Origin: Neurospora tetrasperma FGSC 2508
Taxonomy: Eukaryota; Ascomycota; Sordariomycetes; Sordariales; Sordariaceae
NCBI RefSeq assembly: GCF_000213175.1
Contig: NW_009799100.1
Span: 124,001-188,000, forward strand
Length of the DNA stretch: 64,000 bases
Direction: 5' to 3'
Positions 1 to 11,091 of the stretch are shown here, in pieces; position 1 is the first letter of the stretch; each line of letters begins with the position of its first letter. A program made the translations under genes and the position numbers. Under the pieces are notes generated by a model. The model searched no databases. It saw nothing but the letters and a program-made list of their open reading frames with translations, and was not told the DNA's origin.

Positions 1-725
1 TCAATTGTGATCGTACACTCGGATGGTGAGCTTGGAGAGCTTGGTTGAATGGTTGGTCTGTGAGGTAAACATTCAGGGACCTTCCCTCCATGGGGACGTC
101 AAAGAGACGGCTATGTTGGCGGCCCATTGGCAAACAATGACTCCCAACGTGTTTCAGTCACTGGTCGGGAATTGCGGCGTAGTACAACGGGAAAACCAAA
201 GGAGGCGGAGTTCTTGGTCCGTGTCTTGGTATTTGGACCTTGGAGCTTGTCCGCCATTTGGAGATAGGTAAAGAAGTTGGAGACGAAAAGAGGACAGGGC
301 CAACCGGAAGCAAGTGGTTCGTTTATTCGTTCACCGCACTGCCCACACCCACCGCTTTGTACTATCTTGCTTACGTCCCCATGCCAGGTATACATACATG
401 ACAACCGAAGTAGATCTGGCGGCATACGTAGGTAGGTAGGTAGTGGTAGTATGACGGGTATATATGAAGGGGACTATTCCCCGCCAAAGTGACTTGATGA
501 GATCCCCTGATTTTTTTTCTTGTTCCTGGATTGCTGCCACACTAGCTAGACTTTTTGTTGATCAACAACCGCCACTACATCATCATCTACACGTGTAGTA
601 CCCCATCATATGACAACAACAATAACAACAACAAAGAACATCACCACCTTGAACCAAACTTCCACTTTACACCAACTTCCAATACTTTCCACTCACGATA
701 CCTTAAATATTCCCACGCAAACACA
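1..725. other. Upstream region without a supported gene
   Basis: No convincing coding exon is seen. It holds a GTAGGTAGGTAGGTAG run near 428-442 and an ACA/AAC-rich stretch just before 726, which suits the 5' leader of the 5'-nucleotidase gene. Confidence 0.6.
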
Positions 726-2943
726 ATGGGATCTCACGCACCTGTACCGCCCTCGGCCGAACCAACAGTAACCTACTCGTCCGGCCGTCTCAACTCCTCG
801 GCAGAATCACCAGTGGGGCCACCACCCGAACCCGACTTCCGCCTACTCCATTTCAATGACGTCTACCACCTCGACGCATCCTCAGCCGAACCCGTCGGCG
901 GCATTTCGCGCTTCATGACCGCCGTCAACGAGTATCGCAACGATGAGCGGTACCAAGGGCAAGGGAAGCCGGAGCTGGTCACGCTGTTCTCGGGCGATGT
1001 GTTCAATCCGAGTCTGGAGAGTTCGGTGACCAAGGGCAGCCACATGGTTCCGATTCTGAACAAGATTGGGACTCAGTGCGCCTGTGTTGGTGTATGTCTT
1101 TTTTTCTTTCAGTTTTCTTCCTTCCAAGCCCCGTGTTTACTTTGTAATGTAGTTGCTGACAATTGAGAAAAAAAAACAGAACCACGATCTTGACTTTGGC
1201 GTCCTGCAATTCCAACACCTGACCTCCAAATGCGCCTTCCCCTGGCTTCTCGCCAACGTCCTCGACCCCGCGCTCGGCGAAAATGTGCCCATCGGCAACG
1301 CCGGCCGCACCCACATGATCACGACCGCCAACGGGCTTAAGATCGGCCTGCTAGGCTTGGGCGAGCGCGAATGGCTCGAAACCATCAATGCCTTGCCTCC
1401 CAACCTCATCTACCGCTCCGCGACCGAAGTAGCAAAGGAGCTGGTGCCCGAACTGCGAGCGCAAGGAGCCGATCTCATTGTCGCCCTAACACATATGCGC
1501 GAACCAAACGACCACAAGCTGGCGAGGCAGATGGACGGGGAGATTGACATCATTCTGGGCGGACACGATCACTTTTATGCGCACAGCCTCATCAACGGGA
1601 CCCATGTGCTGCGGTCGGGGTCCGATTTCAAGAATCTGTCGTACTTGGAGGTGCGCCGACCTGCTTCACCACCCACGCAACCGGGGCAGCCAAAGTGGGA
1701 TGTGGATATTTGGAGGCGGGACATCTACAGCAGCATTCCCCGCGATCCGCCGACAGACCAGTTGGTGGATAAACTCACCTCAAAGCTAAAGAAGTCGCTC
1801 GAGAAACCGATCGGCTTCAGCGCTGCTCCCCTCGACGCGCGCTTCACGACGGTGCGTCTGCGCGAAAGCAACATTGGAAACTTTGTCTGCGACATCATGC
1901 GCCTGCACTACCACGCCGACATCGCCATCATGGCCGCCGGCACGATCCGCGGCGATCAGATCTACCCGCCCGGTCCGATTCGCGTCAAGGATGTGACCGA
2001 CTGCTTCCCTTTTGAGGATCCTGTGGTAGTCATCAAAGTCAAGGGACAAGCAGTCTGGGACGCGCTCGAAAACGGCGTCTCCCTGTTCCCGGCCCTCGAA
2101 GGCCGGTTTCCCCAGGTATCCAACATCAAATTCGTTTTCGACCCTTCCCTACCACCAGGAAAGCGAGTCACCAGCGTGGAAGTCGGCGGCGAACCGATCG
2201 ACTTGGAAAAGACCTACACAATGTCAACGAGGGGGTACATGGCCCGCGGCAAAGACGGGTACACATCTCTCCTCGTCCAACCCGAAGGTGGCGAATGCGA
2301 GGAAGTCGTCTCGGAAGAGAACGGCATTCTCATCTCCATGATGTTGCGACAGTACTTTATGGCGCTCAAAGCCCTCGACAAATGGGCTTTCTGGGGCGCC
2401 GAAGAAGATCGCCACTGGGGCAAGGTCGTCAAGGGTGTGGATGAGTATAGGGAACCTTCCAAATCCCTGACTTCTACCCTGGAACCCAAGACGGGAGACG
2501 GTTGCGATAAGGAGACATGCGTCATTGACGCCGAAGCAAAGAAAGACGAACAAGAAGAACCCACGCCTGCTGGCCAAGACGGCGCTGGCTCCTCCACTCC
2601 CCTCTCGAGCTGGAAGTTCTGGACACCCGCTAAGCTTAGAGAGCGAAGGTCAACGGTGAAACCACTAAAGGAGTCGCAGACGTCCGTGGGGGATACCAGT
2701 GCTTCCGATAGCGAAAGCAGTGGAGGGAGCAGACCCAGCTCAAGGGTAAGCGGCAGAGACGCGGATGTGAAGCTGATTGATCGCGAGATGAGGATCATGA
2801 GGCGGGTGGCGAGGAAGTGGTGTCGGTTGGCGGGGGTGCAGAGCAAGGCATGCGATTGTTTGGATGAGGGCGAGTTTGACGTGCCGTGGACGAAGGCGGT
2901 GGCGCCGAGGGTGGAGGGGAGGATTGTGGAGGTTGTGGCTTGA
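726..2943 (+). CDS. 5'-nucleotidase / UshA-type metallophosphoesterase
   Basis: Two exons, 726-1091 and 1180-2943, separated by an 88-nt GT-AG intron, give 709 aa. The join recreates the metal-site motif GNHDLDF at residues 122-128, which fixes the splice. Other calcineurin-like phosphoesterase signatures are FNDVYHLD (43-50), SGDVFNPS (89-96), LTHM (about 225-228) and GGHDH (249-253). A 5'-nucleotidase C-terminal domain follows, with the conserved stretch SNIGNFVCD and later AAGTIRGD. The family uses a two-metal centre to hydrolyse nucleotides or other phosphate and pyrophosphate esters; the true substrate cannot be told here. No signal peptide is seen, so an intracellular enzyme is likelier than a secreted one. 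The last 200 residues are low-complexity Ser/Glu/Lys-rich. ATG 726 is the first ATG in frame and follows a CAAACACA context. Confidence 0.93.
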
Positions 2944-5736
2944 TTTTTTTTCCTGGATTGAAAGTGGTTGGTGTTGAGATGGTGAGAAGGAGAGGGATGG
3001 AGCTTGGCCGTGGTGAGGATGGTGGGACAGAGAGAGAGGTGATGCTATACCCAATGCTGCGAGTCTTGTTTTTTGCCCCACTCCTTTTGGGGATTTTGGA
3101 GAATACCTGTAACGGAATAATAACCCCGTTGAGCCCAACGACGAATGACCTGACCCGACCAACTTGAAGCACATTTCGGTGGCATTTTGACAGACCAGAC
3201 AGTGACAGTGACAGCTCGGTTTCATTATCATACCTCCCGTTCTTTGAAAGAAGTGGAAGCCTAGAAGCTTTACCACCATCTCTGGACGTTATTATCGGAA
3301 GCCGTTATCAAAACCCCGAATTTTGCCCTACAGTTCCCTCTTACGGAAGTACACAGACCTCTTTCTTGTCAAGCCGAGTTCTGCGGCTAAACAAGCTTTG
3401 TAACCCAAAATGTAGCATTTCACCCAAACAGCCCCCTTTTGGACAGGCTGAGTTGCACAAAGGGGTTTGTTATCAGGTATTGTGCTACCCTCTTTCTTTT
3501 ACGTCTCATCACATCCGGATTATCTTTACAAGTCCTTTACCCACTCTTCAAACGCTCTCGGTGATTGTTGGGGCTTGACTGCCGAGAGTAACTCTGGATG
3601 TCATGATGGTGTTGAGAAGGAGGTGAGGAAGTCGTGGTCCACTACCGCCATTTATCTTTCTAGGTGTATATGCCAGTCTACCTCTAGTTCTAGTTCTACA
3701 CCCTCTTTCCACTCTCTATACCTACACACCCTCTACACACCCTCTTCATACCCTTTTTTTTTTTTTTTTTCATTTTCTTTTTTTATTCCCCGTCATCACA
3801 CTCCTACCCTCCATCTCGTCAAAAGTTATCATCACGTAATCGACCGTTCGCCCATCCATCCAACAGCCATCCAGCCAGCCAACCATCCAACCAGCACCCG
3901 TCCTGATGACAAACAATCATGAACAACCTGCCAAGTTCAGCATGAACCCGAAGAATTCTTTTTCGGTTCGGTTTCGTCTTCCACCAGGGGCAGCTCCCCT
4001 CCCCTCCCCTCCTTCCCCATCATCCATTCCCTCCGTCTTCCACTCCATCCATGTCCTTCTTCCATGCAGGTACACTACATACAGATGTAGTAATCACAGG
4101 AACGGGATTGGATCCGAAAGAGGAGGCGCGCGGGGGGGCCTGCACCTGTAGAAGTAGAGGTATGTACCTGCAGATACTTTCCTGCAGGAAATCATAAAAT
4201 TCATTCCTTTCAGCACCCTGCCTGCATTTACTCAAGTTACCTCACTCCATCTCGATCTCGACCGACGACGCACACATGTTCATGGAAGTTGCCTTATGCA
4301 TTCTGTACCCGCACACGTTTCACACCCGAGACAAGTGCAATCACACAGAACATTGGACAGACATTGCGAAACACCCATGGGATATGATTTGGGTTGCTAG
4401 TTTATGCATTACATGCATGCAGGCATCGCGAACCCATTTTGTATCTGTCTCTCTTTTCGGAGGAGATTTTCTCACTTTTCCCAACAAGGCAATGAATGCT
4501 GACGGGAGATTTCTCGGCTCAACCCCTCGGCTCGTGGAAGCGATGGACGATGTCACGCCGTCACGCGCGCGCAATTTCCGCTGCCCGCTGCGGGTGCCTG
4601 TCAAGCCTGTGTGGCCTGGAACGTGCCTGGTGGTAGTAGCCTAGGTGGGCGGTTTAGGTGCGAGATGTTACACTGCGGTGTCTGTGTAGCATTTCTGTAG
4701 GTAGGCGAAGTCATCACCAAAGAATGGAAGCGACTAAGCTATCGGTCAGTTTTGGTGATGTGAGGGAAAATCCGGAACAGCCAAAAGCGCTTCATGACAA
4801 TCTCTCGGTTCGACGGCAAAACATCAACCAAAAAAGGGATATCATTGCGATAATCTCAAAACAAATGGCACAGGGAGGACCCTGGGGAATTCGGCAACCA
4901 AATTCCTCAGCTGAAAGACATTTCGTACCTAGCCCTACCCAGACACCTCATCCCCGTCCGGCCCGTCGCAGCCCTCGGAGCTGGAGGACGCTATTCCCAA
5001 ACCAGACACCATCGCGCGCTGCCCAGTGGCTCGTCGACCTCTTGGCGTTATTTTGCGATTTCCCCAGGGCTCCATCTTTCCCTCTTTGTCTCCGACCCTT
5101 GGCCTCACCATCCCTGTTTCCGCGTGGTGGTTTCGTTTCTTTTTTCGTATATTTTTTTTTTTTTTTTTTCTCTTCATGATCCCCCCTGGTTCCCGGTTGA
5201 TCGTTGCCGTGGCTGACAGCTCAGATCAGATCTCTTTTCTTCTTCATCTTCATTACAGCAAAAAATCGGACAGCAGAAATACCATTCATGACTCGGCATC
5301 ACCATGTGTCTGAGCGCCACTCCACATGGCCAAGAAGACGCCGCTGATGAAGCGGGTTTGAGCTTGGAGACGGCGGCGGAGTGAAGAACTCCAAACAGCT
5401 TAGTTCTAGAAGGTCTGGAGTCATTGAATGCGAGGATTCCCCTAATTGACGGCGGCTGGGAAAACGATTACACTAGCAGCGAGGGGTCTCGTGGGTGGGT
5501 TTAGCCTCGGCCTCGGCTGCTTGGAGACAACAACAAAAAGTTGGAAGCGAAGTTTGGTTTTTCCGCACGGACACGGGCCGATAGACCGGCAAGAAGTTGC
5601 TGCCCGATCAATGGATGAACCCATCAGTCAATAGACCAGAGGGGATGGATGGCTCAATGGGATGAACCACACTGCAGCCTGTTCATCACCCTCTCCTGAC
5701 CCACTATCAAGGTCAAAGCACAAGGTGGCCTTCACT
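2944..5736. other. Long gene-poor stretch, promoter-like
   Basis: No ORF has the length, codon pattern or domain of a gene. It holds CT-rich tracts, a T run of about 20 at 3758-3777, a CATCC/CCAACC-rich stretch at 3845-3905, another long T run near 5150-5170, and one TAGAGGTA copy at 4155-4162. A non-coding transcript or a far-upstream regulatory region for the SAT4-type gene is possible, but nothing proves it. Confidence 0.5.
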
Positions 5737-6255
5737 GAGCCGGGCTATAGACAGACTACCCCCCTTCCCTATATCTAGACTACTTAACCGCTTAGGGCAT
5801 GGCTCTGAGGAATTTGACTAATCTTTTCAATCGCTAACATCCCACTGCAAAGATAAGGTGAAAGTCTGTTAGCTCACGATCGGTCATTTTCGCAAATTCC
5901 TCCAAGAAATAGTTAGTCACTTCTCTTGTTATTTTGGACAGGGCAATGCACTTTTACTAAATGTACTCCCCCCCAAAAAAAATGAGAAAAAAAAAGGAAA
6001 GAAGGAAAGAAAGTGAGTCCGGTCAAACTCAAATCTCAACTAAGCAAAAACGTCAATATAGATTACTACCAAACGGTCCAAGTGCAGTGTTTTGGAATGC
6101 ATCTTCCTACCCGGGCGAAGACTGAGGATTCTGTACTTCTTTGGCCTGTTGCAAAACTTTTTTTTGTACGGCGGGGAAAAGCTGAGAAGCCTTGCCCTAA
6201 GCGGTTAAGTAGTCTAGATATAGGGAAGGGGGGTAGTCTGTCTATAGCCCGGCTC
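5737..6255. mobile_element. Mutator-like MITE with perfect 63-bp TIRs
   Basis: The left end (5737-5799) and right end (6193-6255) are exact reverse complements over 63 bp, starting GAGCCGGGCTATAGACAG. The element is flanked by a perfect 9-bp direct repeat, GCCTTCACT, at 5728-5736 and 6256-6264. Long TIRs with a 9-bp target duplication are the hallmark of Mutator/MULE elements. The 519-bp element has no transposase ORF, so it is non-autonomous and needs a transposase from elsewhere. Perfect ends and a perfect target duplication point to a recent insertion. The interior, about 393 bp, is moderately AT-rich and contains an A-rich run near 5975-6005. Confidence 0.93.
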
Positions 6256-6264
6256 GCCTTCACT

Positions 6265-6938
6265 AGTCTAGAACTCGTCGGTCGTATGCGAACCAGGGGA
6301 CCCGGACCTGTCAGACCGGAGCTCGGTTTCCCTTCTCAACCACTAGCACCGGGTGCTCGGCGACTATGCCCTGCCACGGGGAACTTCCACGCTGGGCGAG
6401 GGTCATGAAGAAGGGAAGATGAGGAGAACGAGGGTGGTTACATGCTGTGTGGTCTGGAGGGGGGAGAGGGGGGGTGCCCTTAAGATCACCTTTTATCTTC
6501 GTCTTCCCCTTGCTCTGCAGCACATGGCGGGCTTGCTTGCTTGCTACCTCGTCTAGTCAATCTTTTCTTGACCTTCAGAGGATTCCGCTGCCACTGTTGC
6601 AGTACTAAAATAGTGGGAGTCTAGCACTGCTACATACTCGAAAGGAAATAAAGAGTAGGATATAGGGCTGTTGGGCTGTCGTCGTCGATCATTCATTCAT
6701 TCCGGCCTTTACACCACACTACACCACGACCTGTGATCAGCGATCACATCAGAAGAAAACGAAATCGATGCTGGCGTCAAGAAAGTAGATGGACGACGGA
6801 CGGATCCTGTCATTCGATGGTTGAGAACATACACCAAATAAATACCAACAAGAAGGAATCACGAAAGAAACAAGAAAAGGGGAGATATCAGGAATATCGA
6901 GCCAAAACACCAACACACACATACACACATTCGCCAGC
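6265..6938. other. Upstream region of SAT4-type gene
   Basis: No gene is seen. A short CACACATACACACATTC run sits just before the ATG at 6939. It probably contains the promoter and 5' leader of the next gene. Confidence 0.5.
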
Positions 6939-8293
6939 ATGAGAATCCCACCACCAGACGTACTGGCCCAATGGCCAGCACCAAACTACGTCAACCCCGA
7001 AAGCCGAGGACCGGGCCTCACCATTATCGAACTCATCATGCTTCCGCTCTCTCTCATGTTCCTCGGTCTCCGTCTCTACGTGCGCGGTCGCCTCCTACGC
7101 AAAACGGGATGGGATGACTGGTTCATGATCATCGCCTCGGTATGTCATGTCTTTCCCCCAACTTCCTAATACACCTAACTAACATAATCCAGATCTTCGG
7201 CACCACCGTCTCCATCTGCGTCATCCTCGCCTACACCACTTTCGGCTGGGACAAGCACATCTGGGACCTAACCGTGACCGAAATCTCCCATGGGCGCAAG
7301 ATCTCCATGGCCACACAAGCCGTCTTCATCATGTCCTCCTGCTTCTCCAAAGTCTCCATCCTAGTGTCCTACCTCGCCCTGGCGCCCATGGACTCGTGGT
7401 TCCGCCGCCTGACCAAAGTCTCCATGGTCTTTATCATCGCCATGAACTGCGGCTCCTTCATCCTGCTCTTCACACAATGCCACCCCGTGTCCTCGTACTG
7501 GAGCCTGGTCCAGTCCAACAGCACCGACTGCATCCAAGAGTACGCGCCGCTCATGACGCACGCCATCGTCACTGCTCTCGCAGATTTCATTGTGTGGGTC
7601 TTGCCGCTCCCGACCTTTTTCCGGGCGCATATCCCCATTCACCAGCGCATTATTCTCGTGGTGCTGTTTAGTTTTGGCTTGTTGGTCGTCTTTGCTGCGT
7701 GCATAAGAATGTACTGGGTCCATTATGTCGTGTGGGAGACGTGGGATCCGACGTGGGAGGGCAACCAGCTGTGGGCGTGGACGGCGGTGGAGATCCATTT
7801 GGGCATCATGTGTGGGTGTGTCCCGTATTTCAAGAGTTTGTTTCGGTTTTGGAAGGGCAAGACTTCGAGAAGAGGGACGAGTAATAAGGGAACTTCGCAG
7901 AGTTGGGCGGGCAGTAGACGAGATGGTGGCGGTGCGGGTGTAGGTGGAAGTAGTAAGATTGGTGATGAGCAGCAGCGGCAGGGGCAAAACTCGAGGGTGG
8001 AGGTTAGAAAGGTCATCAGCTTTTCGAGTGAGAGGAGCGAGGAGCCGTTGAGTCCGACCATGGGGACTGCGTGTACTGTGAGTGTGGATGGTGTGGAGGA
8101 GATTGAACTGCAGGAGAAGAGGACGAGTGCGTTCAGTACCGTGTCGAGGGAGGTCGAGGATCAGAAGGGTGGACATGCTCACCAGGGAGAGTGGGGCTTT
8201 GAGTTTGATGGGGCGAGGGGGGTGCAGCATAGCAAGAGCTTGTCGGCGGAGAGTACGTTTGGGAACAAGGTCGAGATTTGGCGGGGGAGGTGA
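6939..8293 (+). CDS. SAT4/rhodopsin-domain seven-helix membrane protein
   Basis: Exons 6939-7139 and 7193-8293 give 433 aa. The 53-nt intron has a GTATGT donor and a CTAACTAAC branch point. Seven hydrophobic segments fill roughly residues 25-290, starting with IIELIMLPLSLMFLGLRLYV and the family signature GWDDWFMI. Later come WTAVEIHLGIMCGCVP and other conserved helices. This is the layout of the fungal integral-membrane family often called SAT4 or PTH11-like rhodopsin domain. The CFEM domain of true PTH11 receptors is missing. The C-terminal 140 residues are hydrophilic, Ser/Gly/Arg-rich and likely cytosolic. Members are proposed to be receptors or sensors, but no ligand can be inferred here. 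Confidence 0.9.
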
Positions 8294-9015
8294 TGATCAC
8301 AACAAACATACCTCTAGGATGGGATGAGCGTATGTGTCATGTTTTATGTCAATCGTTTCTAATTTACTTTGTCAACGTCAATATGTCTCGGTTGTTTGAA
8401 TGTTGTGAATTTGGTGGTTCGTGAAAATGGCGAGGCGTGGTTGTTGACGATGGCTAGCCTGGGAAGAGGCCGGGACATGGAGAGGAAGATATTCCTGCGG
8501 GAGTGTTATGGTGCGTTTCTATAGCCAACTATGTCAAATTCATTGGAAGTGAGTGTGGGAAGTAATCCTTCCCATGCTTTGGTGATGGCTGTTGACGATG
8601 TGGAGAGGAAAGGGGAGGCAAAGACACTCGTGTAACCCGAACCCTGAATCTTTGATTGAGCCCACTGTGACCACAGCACACTTCAGCGGATTCCCCGCTG
8701 CATGACGCGAACGCACTGATAAGGTGGGCAACGCCGATAAGACTTCCCCCAAGCACCGGATTGTTGACTTTCTCTCGACTTTTCCTCAACACCAAAACAC
8801 CAATTGTCAACACCACATTGCTCAACCATTTCCCAGCTGACTAACGCGCTACTGGAGTAGAACTGACAGCGCGAACTCCTACATCCATCAATCCCCACGA
8901 ACGGAGCTACTCCAGCGTGTCGCAACCGCAATCGCCCCGCGATCCTCGGACGCCAGCTTCCACAGCTAGACAGCTTAGTCGACTCAACCAGCCACAACAC
9001 GGACAGATATCCAAG
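8294..9015. other. Intergenic region before fta1
   Basis: No gene is seen. TACCTCTA lies at 8309-8316 just after the upstream stop codon. The frame of the next gene stays open upstream to about 8917, but no ATG precedes 9016 in that frame. Confidence 0.5.
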
Positions 9016-10404
9016 ATGCCACCACAAGGTCGCAAACGCCAACGGACTGAAATCGAACCCGAACCCGGACCGCGACGTCCATCTACCTCCCCCGACCGAC
9101 AATCTTCCCCAGAAATCCTCGAGCAAGAAGAGTCGCGACCACCGTTCTACAACACCACCTTCTCGACGCACCGTGTCTCGCCTCTTTACCTTGGCAAACA
9201 ACCGCTGGACCGGGAACGATTACAGGCCCTTTCACAACGATTGCGCGAAATACTAGTCGGGGATGTTGTCCGTGGCGTTGAGGTTGGGTTGGGAAGAGCA
9301 GACGGAGAGGATGGCGTGATGGGAAGAGCCGGGGCGTTAGAGTACGTCGACATTCGATGGGTTAACATGGGCGCCGTACTGGATATCACCAGCCCCGAAA
9401 CAAATGATAGCGAGGGCGAGCATGAAGATGCCACACGACGAACAGACCTCGACTGGCCAGGACTTGTCTCCGATCTTAAAGACAAGAAGGCCCTCCACAT
9501 CCTCCTCCGGTATGAAACCGCCGAATGCACCGCGCTGCTCCTCCCATCCTCCTCAGATCAACAACAAGCAGACCTACCAACGAACCAATCCACCATCTCC
9601 AACTCCCAACCCACCGACCCTCCAAACCCCGCCCACTTCCTCCACCTCCCTCTCCTCCTACTCCGGATGCCCGCCCCTCTCAAATCAGTAATCAGCGACT
9701 TCCTCTCCACAACCTTCGACTGCCGCGTTAGTCCTCTCCGTCTCGGCACTCGGAGTCTCGTTCAGTCATGGGAATCATGGATTCGCACAGCCGGGCTACC
9801 CGAAAAAGGACCACTAGCCAAGGACGTGGTCCTTAATCTTGGAATCTACATCCCACCACCGGAAAACAAAGGAACCGCCACTGACGCCACTCCCGCCGCA
9901 GGAGAAGACAAAGATGGAACACCCGGCCAGGAACCGCTGGGGATAAAGGGCATTGATGTCATTATTCCTGCTGCTGATGTGCGGGGGTTTGTCCGGGCTG
10001 GGAAGCAGATGCAGGGCGATAAAGACAAGGAAAAGGAAAAAGGGAAGGGCAAAACCAAGGAAAAGCAGACGTGGGAGATGGATGTCAAGAAACGACGAAA
10101 GTTGGCTGGTCGGCTGGGAGAGGAAGGGTGGGAGTGGAGGACTGCTGTCTCTGGAGCTAATCAGACGGAGGAATCACCGTTTACGGAAGCTCTAGGTCGG
10201 TATGTGGATAAGCACCTGGGGTTGAACTTGTTTCATCCGGGCGTGAGGGTGACGAAGATTGCGTGTGGGGGGTTCGTCATGTCAGAAGGGAGACTAAAGG
10301 TGTTTGCGCCGAGGGAGGAGGGAGGACAGAGGCAAAGGGCAGCAGTGTGGAAGTTGGTTTCGGGGTTGGTTGGGAAGGCTGAGGGTGGCAAGGCGTTGGC
10401 GTAA
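9016..10404 (+). CDS. fta1: Kinetochore Sim4-complex subunit Fta1 (CENP-L)
   Basis: A single exon of 462 aa starting at the first in-frame ATG. The strongest sign is the N-terminal stretch FYNTTFSTHRVSPLYLG at about residues 44-60, which matches the opening of fungal Fta1 proteins. The conserved hydrophobic blocks HFLHLPLLLLRMPAPLK and VISDFLSTTFDCRVSPLRLG follow in the middle. Fta1 is the fission-yeast CENP-L homologue, equivalent to budding-yeast Iml3. It works with CENP-N in the constitutive inner-kinetochore complex at centromeres. The first 40 residues are basic and Pro/Ser-rich (PPQGRKRQRTE) and may carry a nuclear localisation signal. A Lys/Glu-rich insertion lies near residues 335-360. 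An upstream non-coding or coding exon cannot be excluded. Confidence 0.85.
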   Translation: MPPQGRKRQRTEIEPEPGPRRPSTSPDRQSSPEILEQEESRPPFYNTTFSTHRVSPLYLGKQPLDRERLQALSQRLREILVGDVVRGVEVGLGRADGEDGVMGRAGALEYVDIRWVNMGAVLDITSPETNDSEGEHEDATRRTDLDWPGLVSDLKDKKALHILLRYETAECTALLLPSSSDQQQADLPTNQSTISNSQPTDPPNPAHFLHLPLLLLRMPAPLKSVISDFLSTTFDCRVSPLRLGTRSLVQSWESWIRTAGLPEKGPLAKDVVLNLGIYIPPPENKGTATDATPAAGEDKDGTPGQEPLGIKGIDVIIPAADVRGFVRAGKQMQGDKDKEKEKGKGKTKEKQTWEMDVKKRRKLAGRLGEEGWEWRTAVSGANQTEESPFTEALGRYVDKHLGLNLFHPGVRVTKIACGGFVMSEGRLKVFAPREEGGQRQRAAVWKLVSGLVGKAEGGKALA

Positions 10405-11091
10405 TGACTGATCTCTATGAGACATCAGTCAATCAGAGTACAGTAGTCGTCCCCTTCAGCCTTGCTCGTTATTCTTTTCTCGGTTACCGCTAGCCTTGCG
10501 TGGCTAGTTCTTGATACCCAAATGCAACTGCTCTGTTCTGGCACACACTTGATAACCTATAGATAATGTTATATTTGATGGTAAGTCTAATTATCCCGGT
10601 GGTTCACTAGGTACAGATCAGCTAAAGAGTTGCCGTCATCAATCCAGTATGGGTGTATTTTATTTATTTATAATAACATCCTGGGTACTTCCAAAACCAT
10701 TCCACACTCTTTTTTACATTTATAATTGTATACTTTCGTGAAACACGGTGTGGCGTATTGAATTTCGTCTATTATTAACATAAAGTCCCCTTTTCTTATT
10801 TTTCTCTATCTACAATATATTGTCTAGTACTTACAGGTTTATTTATTAGCTTGAGACCTTGTGTCAACTTTCCTATACATTTTCATAGCTAACTGATATA
10901 TAACATTACTTTACATGCGCTATCTCTAATATTCAAAATATCATATCTAATCTCATTAATGCCTTTTAACCTTACCTAATAAGCTTCAATACTATTCGGA
11001 ATAGATTTAGTCCGGTGTATCACGTATAATATACTACCAAGAATACGTAATATACTAAGCTAATAAATAAAGCAATATCGGACTATACTAG
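10405..11091. other. AT-rich, TpA-rich intergenic block (possible RIP relic)
   Basis: From about 10555 to 11090 the base composition shifts sharply to A+T with many TA steps and no open frame. The flanks are mixed in composition. In Neurospora relatives such a block is typical of DNA mutated by repeat-induced point mutation. I recognise no element in it, so it may simply be an AT-rich intergenic segment. Confidence 0.45.

Noticed and set aside
3467-3922. 151-codon plus-strand frame
   Set aside because: Mostly Ser/Pro/His/Phe from CT-rich and T-rich tracts; more likely promoter sequence.
4276-4644. 122-codon plus-strand frame with an ATG
   Set aside because: No domain, odd composition and no splice context; likely chance.
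7361-8230. 289-codon minus-strand frame opposite the SAT4-type gene
   Set aside because: Shadow frame; the plus strand has the seven helices and the family motif.
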